Source of the DNA: Gammaproteobacteria bacterium
GTDB lineage: Bacteria > Pseudomonadota > Gammaproteobacteria > Pseudomonadales > Cellvibrionaceae
Assembly: GCA_021151625.1 (NCBI GenBank)
Contig: JAGKWY010000062.1
Span: 1 to 42,471, forward strand
DNA: 42,471 bases
Direction: 5' to 3'
In this document: in pieces, positions 25,485 through 32,576 of the stretch
How positions within the stretch are numbered: position 1 is the first letter of the stretch
Layout: each line of letters starts with the position of its first letter
Made by a program: the position numbers and the translations under genes
Notes under the pieces: generated by a model
Database searches by the model: none
Told to the model about the DNA's origin: nothing
What the model saw: only the letters and a program-made list of their open reading frames with translations

Positions 25485-26303
25485 ATGATTTCAACAAAAT
25501 CCGTTTATCGCACCCTATTGTGCACCAGCCTGCTGCTGATTACGAATCTCTTGATTACGAGCTTATGGGCCAGTAGTTCATTTGCTGCCGATGAATTAAC
25601 CTATGAAATTATTGCCGAACGCACCCACAAACCAATACTGTTTACTCAGGGCTTACTGGTTGAAGGCGATCACTTTTATGAAACCAGTGGCCTTTACAAC
25701 CAATCGCTACTGGTGACTTACCCGATTGCAGAACCCACCAGTACCTGGGCCAAAATCTCCGCACCTTTCACCAAAAAGCAAACTATTCCCAACCAGTATT
25801 TTGCCGAGGGTTTGGCGCTGCTCAACAACAAACTCTATGTGCTGACATGGATGGAAAAAACCCTGCTGGTGTATGACAAAGCCACCCTGAATTACGAAAA
25901 AAGCATGAGCTATGCTGGTGAAGGCTGGGGTTTAACCACCGATGGCAAAGCGCTAATTCGCAGCGATGGCAGCTCACGCATCTATTACCATCAGCCGACT
26001 GATTTCAGTATCACCAAAACCCTGACGGTAACCAATGGCGACCGGGAAATGTCCCAACTTAATGAGCTGGAATATGTGGATGGCGTATTGTGGGCTAACA
26101 TCTGGCACGACGACCGCATCCTGAAAATTGATCCACACACCGGCATGGTATTGGCCCAGCTCAACCTTGCCGCCCTTAAAGCACAGGTAAAACTGGATAA
26201 CAGCGAACAAGTCCTTAATGGCATCGCCTGGGACCCGACTCGCAAAGCCTTTTGGATTACCGGCAAGCAGTGGCCGAAGATGTTCCTGATTAAAATCCAC
26301 TAA
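25485..26303 (+). CDS. Secreted glutaminyl-peptide cyclotransferase (glutamine cyclotransferase family)
   Basis: A 272-aa beta-propeller enzyme that converts N-terminal glutamine of peptides to pyroglutamate. A signal peptide covers about residues 1-36 (cleavage near SSFAADE). Family blocks follow in order: FTQGLLVEGDHFYETSGLY, YFAEGLALLNNKLYVLTWMEK, GEGWGLTTDGKALIRSDGSS, LNELEYVDGVLWANIWHDD, and LNGIAWDPTRKAFWITGKQWPKMF. The ATG at 25485 is preferred over the frame opening at 25452, which leaves no room for a ribosome site next to the divergent gene. It acts in the periplasm or outside the cell. Confidence 0.9.
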   Translation: MISTKSVYRTLLCTSLLLITNLLITSLWASSSFAADELTYEIIAERTHKPILFTQGLLVEGDHFYETSGLYNQSLLVTYPIAEPTSTWAKISAPFTKKQTIPNQYFAEGLALLNNKLYVLTWMEKTLLVYDKATLNYEKSMSYAGEGWGLTTDGKALIRSDGSSRIYYHQPTDFSITKTLTVTNGDREMSQLNELEYVDGVLWANIWHDDRILKIDPHTGMVLAQLNLAALKAQVKLDNSEQVLNGIAWDPTRKAFWITGKQWPKMFLIKIH

Positions 26304-26335
26304 CGCTACTTCTTTTATATCCACTAAATACCCCC

Positions 26336-26366
26336 AAAGCCCCGGCCAACCACCGGGGCTTTTTAT
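26336..26366 (+). terminator. Rho-independent terminator after the glutamine cyclotransferase gene
   Basis: The hairpin AAAGCCCCGG/CCGGGGCTTT with a short loop is followed by a T-run. It ends the transcript 33 bases after the stop at 26303. Confidence 0.92.
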
Positions 26367-26412
26367 TTGTGAAATAAGCCAGCCAAAACCTTGACCAAAC
26401 GCACAACAAAAA

Positions 26413-26443
26413 CCATATTTGGTAAATAAAATACCAAATATGG
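26413..26443. promoter_or_regulatory. 12-bp-arm palindrome (possible operator) upstream of the DUF5666 cassette
   Basis: The perfect inverted repeat CCATATTTGGTA-aataaaa-TACCAAATATGG lies 86 bases before the DUF5666 start. It is AT-rich and has no T-run, so it does not look like a terminator. Its size and position fit a dimeric repressor or activator site. The regulator is not identified; the DUF6502 protein of the same cassette is one candidate. Confidence 0.5.
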
Positions 26444-26528
26444 AAGACAACTAACTTCCTGATCTCCCCGGAGGATTGCTAGAAACTACTCCGTGGCTTT
26501 GAAAAGGTATTAAGGCGAGGTAAGAATC

Positions 26529-28004
26529 ATGAACTATTTACGAATTTCCCCTGCGGTATTAGCCCTGCTCCTGGCAGCTTGCGGTGGCGGCGGCGGTTAT
26601 GGCGGCTCTAATTCCAACTACAGTTCCAGCTCCAGCACCCCAAGTGCTACTACCCAAGGCGAATTAACCCAGGGTATGGTGACTGGCTTTGGCAGTGTGA
26701 TCGTAAACGGCGTGCACTTTGATGTGAAAAACGCCGCAATTGAAGTGGATGGCGAGAGCCTGGTGGAGTCTGACCTGAAAATCGGCCAGATAGTGCGCAT
26801 TACCGGCAAGGTAAATGGTGACGGCATCCACGGCACAGCCACCAAACTGGAAGGCGAATCGCAACTGGTTGGTCCAATTAGCAGTATCGATTTAACCGCA
26901 GGGGTCATAGTCGCGCTGGGTCAAACTATCCTGATCAATGCCGATACTTTTTATGATGACGATGTCACTGCCGATCAATTAAAAGTGGGCGACATCATCA
27001 AAGTCAGTAGCTACACCAACAGCGAAGGCAAGCTGGTTGCTACGCGTATCGACATCAAAAAAGTACTGCCAAATAACAAATTCCAATTGGCTGGCGAAAT
27101 TGCCGATCTGAATACCACGGCGATGACGTTCACCATTAACGGCACCCTGGTGGACTACAGCAAAGCCGGTTTATCTACACTACATAATTCATTGCTGGAA
27201 AATGGTTTAAAGGTGCGCGTAGTCGGCAGCTTCTCCGGCGATACCTTTGTTGCCCTCGGCAACCTGCTCCCCAGCCGCTTGTGCTTCAAACACGATGATA
27301 ATTGGAAGGATTGGGACGGCATTACCCTGAGCGGCCCAGTGAGCGAACTGGTTGCAGGTACCAGCTTTAAAATTGATGAAACAGTTGTGTTGATTACCAC
27401 CTCCACCCGCTTTGACGGCGGTAAAGCCAGCGACTTGCAAGATGGCACCCAGGTAAAGGTTTACGGTGAGCTGGATGCTAACCAGAATTTGGTTGCGAAG
27501 AAAATCAAACTCAACTTCAAAGCAAAAATCAGCCAAAAAGGTCTGGTTGATGCTATCAACCTCACCGCAAAAACCTTCACGGTAAATGGCATGGTGTTCG
27601 AAGTGAGCGAAGACACCAGCTTCAATGACCGCAGCCGCTCCAAAGTGCGCTTCTTCGATCTCGAAGATCTGGCAACTGGCGATACTCTCCATGTGCGCGG
27701 CTACAAAATTGCAGCTACAGCGACCACCGCTGAACGCAATATCGCGACCCGCGTTGAACGCCATAACCCGCACGCCTTTGGCGATAAGGATTGGAAACTG
27801 GAAGTGGAAGGTATAGTGGAAGCTGTTGGTGATGGCACTATTACCGTGGCCGGCCAGGTAATTCAGGTAAATGCCTTTACCCGTTTTGAAGGATTTGCAT
27901 CGCTGGAAAATTTCTTTGCAGTGGCATTGGGCAAAGAAGTTGAAGTAAAAGGCCTGACCCAAAACGGCGTTGCCATTGCCCTGAAAATTGAACTGGAGGA
28001 TTAA
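26529..28004 (+). CDS. DUF5666-repeat lipoprotein, copy 1
   Basis: A 491-aa lipoprotein. The signal peptide ends LLLAACGGGGG (lipid-anchored Cys at residue 18). A Ser-rich linker and a chain of OB/beta-barrel-like DUF5666 units follow. Each unit starts with a pattern like GMVTGFGSVIVNGVHFDV, LVGPISSIDLTAGVIVALGQ or GLVDAINLTAKTFTVNGMVFEV and ends with a KVGDIIKV or DGTQVKVYG strand; about six units are visible. The function is unknown; the protein is probably anchored at the outer membrane. GAGG precedes the start. It is a full-length paralog of the protein at 29088, with the DUF6502 gene between them. Confidence 0.87.
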   Translation: MNYLRISPAVLALLLAACGGGGGYGGSNSNYSSSSSTPSATTQGELTQGMVTGFGSVIVNGVHFDVKNAAIEVDGESLVESDLKIGQIVRITGKVNGDGIHGTATKLEGESQLVGPISSIDLTAGVIVALGQTILINADTFYDDDVTADQLKVGDIIKVSSYTNSEGKLVATRIDIKKVLPNNKFQLAGEIADLNTTAMTFTINGTLVDYSKAGLSTLHNSLLENGLKVRVVGSFSGDTFVALGNLLPSRLCFKHDDNWKDWDGITLSGPVSELVAGTSFKIDETVVLITTSTRFDGGKASDLQDGTQVKVYGELDANQNLVAKKIKLNFKAKISQKGLVDAINLTAKTFTVNGMVFEVSEDTSFNDRSRSKVRFFDLEDLATGDTLHVRGYKIAATATTAERNIATRVERHNPHAFGDKDWKLEVEGIVEAVGDGTITVAGQVIQVNAFTRFEGFASLENFFAVALGKEVEVKGLTQNGVAIALKIELED

Positions 28005-28032
28005 TTTGCTCCAGCTAAACGACTAAGCATTT

Positions 28033-28078
28033 CCCTCGCATACCAACCCCAAGGGGTATGCGGGGGCTTTTTATTTTT
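28033..28078 (+). terminator. Rho-independent terminator after DUF5666 copy 1
   Basis: The long hairpin CCTCGCATACC/GGTATGCGGGG is followed by TTTTTATTTTTT. It separates copy 1 from the DUF6502 gene, so the latter and copy 2 probably form a distinct transcript. Confidence 0.88.
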
Positions 28079-28084
28079 TGCCTC

Positions 28085-28148
28085 GGTTTTTGCTGTAGGT
28101 TTTCTAGTAGCTTTTTGAAATAGGTTTTTGTGGTAGCTTTTTCTGGTA
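28085..28148. repeat. Five degenerate 13-bp tandem repeats
   Basis: Reading along the plus strand: GGTTTTTGCTGTA, GGTTTTCTAGTA (12 bases), GCTTTTTGAAATA, GGTTTTTGTGGTA, GCTTTTTCTGGTA. The consensus is G-S-TTTTT-N-N-N-G-T-A. They fill most of the gap between the terminator at 28078 and the DUF6502 start at 28216. The 13-base period does not match the 10.5-base helical turn. Confidence 0.7.
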
Positions 28149-28215
28149 CATTTCGCGGCCACCCTTTTTTAAGGCCATTAGTAACAGCGGTCATAAGTAG
28201 TACGGTCAAGCATTT

Positions 28216-29091
28216 ATGAGTACCCCCAAAGACACAGCCTTAGCTGCATGTCGGCAACTGATGGAGCCGATCATCGGGATTTTGCTGCGCAATGGTGTCA
28301 CCCATAAAGATCTGGTAGCGATTTGTAAACAAATCTACGTACAGGTCGCCTCAGAGGAATTTGGCTTACGCGGTCGCCAAACCAACCTTTCCCGCGTGGC
28401 CATGCTCACTGGTATAGACCGCAAAGAAGTGTCCCGCATTAAAGAATCGCTCAACAATCCGCGTGAAGGTGAACACAACCAGCAACACCAGGATCGCCTC
28501 ACTCGCCTGCTCTCTGCATGGCACCATGACCCGGATTTTTGTACCTCAGTGAACCATCCATTGGCATTAAGTGTCGAAGGCGAGCAGCAGAGCTTTGCCC
28601 TGCTCGCGCGCCGTTACGGTGGCGATTTTCCGGCCAGCGCCCTCTTAAAAGAATTAAAACGCGTTGGTGTAGTGGAAGACACAATCGATGGCAAAGTTAT
28701 CGCGACCAAACGCTATTTTGTTCCCGCCCAATCTGACCCTGGTGCACTCTTGCGCGCTGGCAGTGTAATCAGCGATCTGGGCAACACCTTGCATCACAAT
28801 TTATACAAAGCCAACAAACAACAGCCGCTGCAATTTGAGCGCCGCGCGAGCAACACCCAGATGTCACCGGACCAACTTGCTGCCTTTCGCGAATTTGTTG
28901 AGCAAGAAGGCCAGGCATTTTTAGAAAAAATTGATGCCTGGCTCAGTGAACACGAACAACCTGATGCAAGCACCCATACCAGTGGTGAATTAATGCGCAT
29001 GGGTGTCGGCACCTATTTATTTAGCCATCTGATCGAGCCTGAACTCCCGAACGTGGATGAAGCAGATACAGATGAAGGAGTTAACCAATGA
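28216..29091 (+). CDS. DUF6502 family protein, possible HTH regulator
   Basis: A 291-aa cytoplasmic protein of the DUF6502 type. The N-terminal block ACRQLMEPIIGILLRNGVTHKDLVAICKQIYVQVA (about residues 11-45) leads into a winged-helix-like stretch, GRQTNLSRVAMLTGIDRKEVSRIKESL (about 54-80). The DNA-binding reading rests on that stretch and is an inference. The C-terminal half is helical with no catalytic motif seen. Its stop overlaps the ATG of DUF5666 copy 2 (ATGA), so they are co-translated. Adjacency of DUF6502 and DUF5666 genes suggests joint function. Confidence 0.8.
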   Translation: MSTPKDTALAACRQLMEPIIGILLRNGVTHKDLVAICKQIYVQVASEEFGLRGRQTNLSRVAMLTGIDRKEVSRIKESLNNPREGEHNQQHQDRLTRLLSAWHHDPDFCTSVNHPLALSVEGEQQSFALLARRYGGDFPASALLKELKRVGVVEDTIDGKVIATKRYFVPAQSDPGALLRAGSVISDLGNTLHHNLYKANKQQPLQFERRASNTQMSPDQLAAFREFVEQEGQAFLEKIDAWLSEHEQPDASTHTSGELMRMGVGTYLFSHLIEPELPNVDEADTDEGVNQ

Positions 29092-30563
29092 TTCGTTTTT
29101 TAACAAACCTGGGCACATCGCTTTGCTTAATCCTGCTCGCCAGTTGCGGCGGCTCTGGCGGCAGCGATGTTTCCGGTATTGATGGCAGCGGCGCACCTGT
29201 AGCCACCAGCACCCATGGAACCATTGATGGTTTCGGCAGCGTGATTGTAAATGGTGTGCGCTACAACTCGGATAAAGCGCAAATCCTTATCAATGGTGAA
29301 ATGGCCATGGAGGAAAACCTGCAAGTTGGCTATCAGGTCAGCCTCATCGGCAGTATCGCCAAAGATGGCAGCGCCACCGCCGATAAAATTGAATTTACGC
29401 CAAATCTTGTTGGAACTATTAGCGCAAAAAATAACAACACGCTGGTGGTAATGGGCCAGAGCATCAAGGTTAACAACGACACTATTTTTGATGTGAGGAT
29501 AACTCCACGCGGCCTGCAAGGCCTCACAACGGGCACACGTATTTTAGTGAGCGGCTCGCTATCCGCCGATGGCAGCATCAGCGCTACCCGCATCGAACTT
29601 GCTAACAATTCATCACAACAATTGCTGGGGTTTGTGCGCGACCTGAATAGCATGAACATGACTTTCCAACTCAACCAGCAACAAATCAGTTATGCCGGTG
29701 CCAATTTGAATCTTGGCAACCAGAATTTGCGCAATGGCTTACTTGTCAGCGTGCGCGGAATGCAGGACAACAACCAACTATTCCAGGCCACGCAAGTAAA
29801 TCGAATAGCCACTGAGTTTTCCAACAATATCAAATCTGCGTCGATCGAGGGTTATATCACACGCTTTGGTTCAATCACGGATTTCGAAGTATCAGGCATA
29901 AACATCACCACCAATACACAAACCCGCTATGACAACGGCGAAGCCAACAATGTATTACTCGGCGTTAAAGTTGAAATTGAAGGACAAATTGATAGCAGCG
30001 GAAAATTGCTTGCTGAAGAGATTGAATTTGAACACAAAATCAATAACAAAATTGCGGGCAAAATTACCAATATCACGCTCAATAACAACTCCGGATTAGG
30101 CATAGTGACCGGCACACTGGAAGTGGATGGAGCCAGCATTCGCACCAACAATTCCACCCGTTATGAAGATAAGGGCAATAACCGCATCAAACGCTTTAAT
30201 TTATCCAGTTTGCAGATTGGCGACTCGGTGGAAGTCACCGGTTACTCCAGCGATAACGGTTTTATTGCCACCAAAATTGAACGCGAAACCGCCGATGACA
30301 ATGAGCCCGAAGAGCGCGAACTGGAAGGCATTATCACCAGCATTAGCAGCGATAGCTTTACCCTGTTCGGGCGCAAAATTAGCACGGATGAAAACACCCA
30401 ATATCGCGACGCAGAGGAAAAACCCATCAGCGCCGTCAACTTCTTTACCATTGCATTTGGCAAACGCGTCGAGGTAAAAGGCATAGCGCTCGGCAATGAT
30501 TTTTTGGCCACCCGCGTGAGTATCGATGAGGATGACAAAGGCAAAAATCAATTCAAGTTATAA
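29088..30563 (+). CDS. DUF5666-repeat lipoprotein, copy 2
   Basis: A 491-aa lipoprotein, the same length as copy 1. The signal peptide ends LILLASCGGSGG (Cys at residue 20). Repeated beta-rich DUF5666 units follow, such as GTIDGFGSVIVNGVRYNS, LVGTISAKNNNTLVVMGQSIKV, LLGFVRDLNSMNMTFQLN, and a final LEGIITSISSDSFTLFGRKI...VEVKGIALGND. The acidic C-terminus is DEDDKGKNQ. AAGGAG is present and the start is coupled to DUF6502. Domain order matches copy 1, but sequence has diverged considerably, so the duplication is not recent. Confidence 0.87.
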   Translation: MIRFLTNLGTSLCLILLASCGGSGGSDVSGIDGSGAPVATSTHGTIDGFGSVIVNGVRYNSDKAQILINGEMAMEENLQVGYQVSLIGSIAKDGSATADKIEFTPNLVGTISAKNNNTLVVMGQSIKVNNDTIFDVRITPRGLQGLTTGTRILVSGSLSADGSISATRIELANNSSQQLLGFVRDLNSMNMTFQLNQQQISYAGANLNLGNQNLRNGLLVSVRGMQDNNQLFQATQVNRIATEFSNNIKSASIEGYITRFGSITDFEVSGINITTNTQTRYDNGEANNVLLGVKVEIEGQIDSSGKLLAEEIEFEHKINNKIAGKITNITLNNNSGLGIVTGTLEVDGASIRTNNSTRYEDKGNNRIKRFNLSSLQIGDSVEVTGYSSDNGFIATKIERETADDNEPEERELEGIITSISSDSFTLFGRKISTDENTQYRDAEEKPISAVNFFTIAFGKRVEVKGIALGNDFLATRVSIDEDDKGKNQFKL

Positions 30564-30573
30564 CCCTTCTCCC

Positions 30574-30599
30574 AGGCTCGCTGCCTCTGTGCGGCGAGC
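30574..30599 (+). terminator. Possible terminator after DUF5666 copy 2
   Basis: Arms GGCTCGC/GCGAGCC flank a 12-base loop and are followed by a weak T-rich stretch. It lies 11 bases after the stop at 30563. Confidence 0.5.
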
Positions 30600-30714
30600 C
30601 TTGCTTCTGCACTCAGCAATTTGCTATCCCCCCCTACTTTCTGCGTTCACTTAATTTTGCTTTAAGCTTTAACACGCATAATCAAACTTGCTCGAAATGA
30701 ATACATGGTAAGCC

Positions 30715-30743
30715 CTACCGTCACCTTTCGGGTTGGCTATAAT
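30715..30743 (+). promoter_or_regulatory. Candidate sigma-70 promoter for the Omp85-like gene
   Basis: A consensus -10 hexamer TATAAT lies at 30738-30743, 35 bases before the ATG. The hexamer 17 bases upstream (CTACCG at 30715) is a poor -35, so activity may depend on an activator or on the -10 alone. Confidence 0.4.
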
Positions 30744-30777
30744 CTTCGTATAAACGCGTGCTAATAACAGGTTTATT

Positions 30778-32445
30778 ATGTCCACACAGCGAATTGGGCC
30801 GTTTCATCCATTCATCCTATCAGTAGTCATAGGTAGCATCATCAACACCACTGCCTATGCAAATGACGCGTCAGCAAACGCGACAGGCAAACAGCAAATG
30901 CCGGTGATTGAAGAAATTGTGATCAGCACTCACCCGATCTTTGATGAAAGTAATCCCGATGAAAATAACTGGCTTTTTCGCCTGGTAAATCGCCTGCATA
31001 TCAACACCAAAACACGCACCATCAAAAAAGAACTGACCTTTAAAGAAGGCGAAGCAGTCGATCAACATTTACTGGACGAAAGTGCACGCCGCTTGCGCAG
31101 TAAACGTTTTATCGGCGATGCCAGTGTGAAGCTGGTCGATCAAAGTGACGCAAACCAAAACACAAAGAAAGTACAGGTAGATGTAAAAGAAGTCTGGACG
31201 CTGGTGCCCAAACTGACCTATTCCCGCTCGGGCGGCAATACCCACTATGGTTACGGCTTGCATGACTCCAATTTTTTGGGTCTGGGTAAAACTGTAAAGG
31301 TTGAGCACAAATCCACTGAAGAACGTACCAGCGATGAAATTGTTTATCGCGATCCCAATTTCGGTAATCAAAATCAGTTGACCCTGGGCTATGCCAATAA
31401 TAGTGACGGCAAAGCACAATTATTCAATTTCACCAAACCTTTTGCCTCTATTCGCACCCCTTGGAGTAGCGGAATTAACTTCCAGGATTTTGACCGGGAA
31501 GACACTCTCTTCAACGCCGGTGACGAGGCTGCACGCTTTGGGCATGACAGCAATGCCTACTCCCTGTTTTATGGTTTTCGTTTACCCCAATCAACTGATG
31601 CACGCACACACCGAATAGTATTTGGTTATGACGACAACTATGATGAGTTTTTTAATTTACCCAACATCACCGGACCGGAAGCATTTGTGCTGCCTTACAA
31701 CCGCGATTACCAAACCCTGTGGGCGGAATATCAGTACACCAACAACAGATTTATTGAAGCCAATAACATCCAGCAAATTAATCGTGTAGAGGATATTAAC
31801 CTCGGCGCCGAGTTACGTTTTCGTCTGGGTACTGTCAACGCAAACGCGTCAGTTCTGGATAAAACAACACTGGTGCAACTGGATTACTCGCGGGCATATT
31901 CCTTATCGCCAAATCAATTATTGATCGGCGAATTTTCCAGTTCCGGTTTTTACGGTTCGGGTCAAACCACCCAATCCATTAACCAACTCAGTTTGAGTTA
32001 TCACTGGCAAAATTTTGAACGCGGCCAATTTTACGCCCATATACAAGAGACTTACGGCAAGAACCTTTTTATCGACACACCACTGGAGCTGGGAGGTGAT
32101 ACCGGTTTGCGCGGTTACCCTGCCCGTTTTCAGGCTGGAGACAAATTGCGTTTGTTCACAGTAGAACAGCGTTTTTTTGGCGAGAAAGAATGGTTTTCTT
32201 TATTCCATATGGGTGCTGCCGTTTTTTACGATGAAGGGCGTGTATGGGGAAACTCGGCAATAACACAAACCTATCAACAAACGTTACGCAGTGTGGGCAT
32301 GGGCTTACGTATCTCAGGTACCCGCACTGGGGGTAAAGACGAGAACGTACACAACGTCACCCATATCGATATTGCTTATCCATTGGATGGCGGCCCGGAC
32401 ATCGACAAGTATCAATTTTCCGTGCAAATCAAAAGCAGCTTTTAA
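30778..32445 (+). CDS. Omp85-superfamily outer-membrane beta-barrel protein
   Basis: A 555-aa exported protein with a signal peptide (about residues 1-28, ending TTAYA). One POTRA-like domain lies at about residues 42-135, with TIKKELTFKEGEAVDQHLLDE and LRSKRFIGDASVKL followed by VDVKEVWTL. A C-terminal barrel follows (about 145-555) with alternating aromatic strands and the Omp85 hallmark GLRGYP at about residue 443. It ends in Phe, the usual BamA-recognised C-terminus. It is closer to the TamA/BamA-like accessory proteins than to BamA itself (only one POTRA). Its substrate is unknown. It converges on the pseudo-GH5 cluster. Confidence 0.85.
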   Translation: MSTQRIGPFHPFILSVVIGSIINTTAYANDASANATGKQQMPVIEEIVISTHPIFDESNPDENNWLFRLVNRLHINTKTRTIKKELTFKEGEAVDQHLLDESARRLRSKRFIGDASVKLVDQSDANQNTKKVQVDVKEVWTLVPKLTYSRSGGNTHYGYGLHDSNFLGLGKTVKVEHKSTEERTSDEIVYRDPNFGNQNQLTLGYANNSDGKAQLFNFTKPFASIRTPWSSGINFQDFDREDTLFNAGDEAARFGHDSNAYSLFYGFRLPQSTDARTHRIVFGYDDNYDEFFNLPNITGPEAFVLPYNRDYQTLWAEYQYTNNRFIEANNIQQINRVEDINLGAELRFRLGTVNANASVLDKTTLVQLDYSRAYSLSPNQLLIGEFSSSGFYGSGQTTQSINQLSLSYHWQNFERGQFYAHIQETYGKNLFIDTPLELGGDTGLRGYPARFQAGDKLRLFTVEQRFFGEKEWFSLFHMGAAVFYDEGRVWGNSAITQTYQQTLRSVGMGLRISGTRTGGKDENVHNVTHIDIAYPLDGGPDIDKYQFSVQIKSSF

Positions 32446-32491
32446 TTCTCAATATAAGCAACTCTATATTTCATAAAAAATGCTAAAAAAA

Positions 32492-32509
32492 GCCCCGCTA
32501 ATGCGGGGC
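32492..32509 (-). terminator. Terminator of the pseudo-GH5 cluster
   Basis: The hairpin GCCCCGC-taat-GCGGGGC is followed on the minus strand by TTTTTT. It lies 67 bases after the minus-strand stop at 32577 and is flanked on the other side by AAATTT, so it may also slow plus-strand transcripts. Confidence 0.85.
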
Positions 32510-32576
32510 AAATTTCCTGATCATTTATTGCATTACTTCTAATTAAATAGTTACTAATTAAATAGTAACTGAATAA

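Noticed and set aside
27207..27962. Long antisense open frame of 251 codons inside DUF5666 copy 1
   Set aside because: It lies wholly inside a well-supported gene, lacks a ribosome site, and its translation shows no motif; it follows from the codon use of the sense gene.
28015..28209. Minus-strand open frame over the terminator and 13-bp repeats
   Set aside because: It covers a terminator hairpin and repeated DNA; the Lys-rich translation reflects the T-runs.
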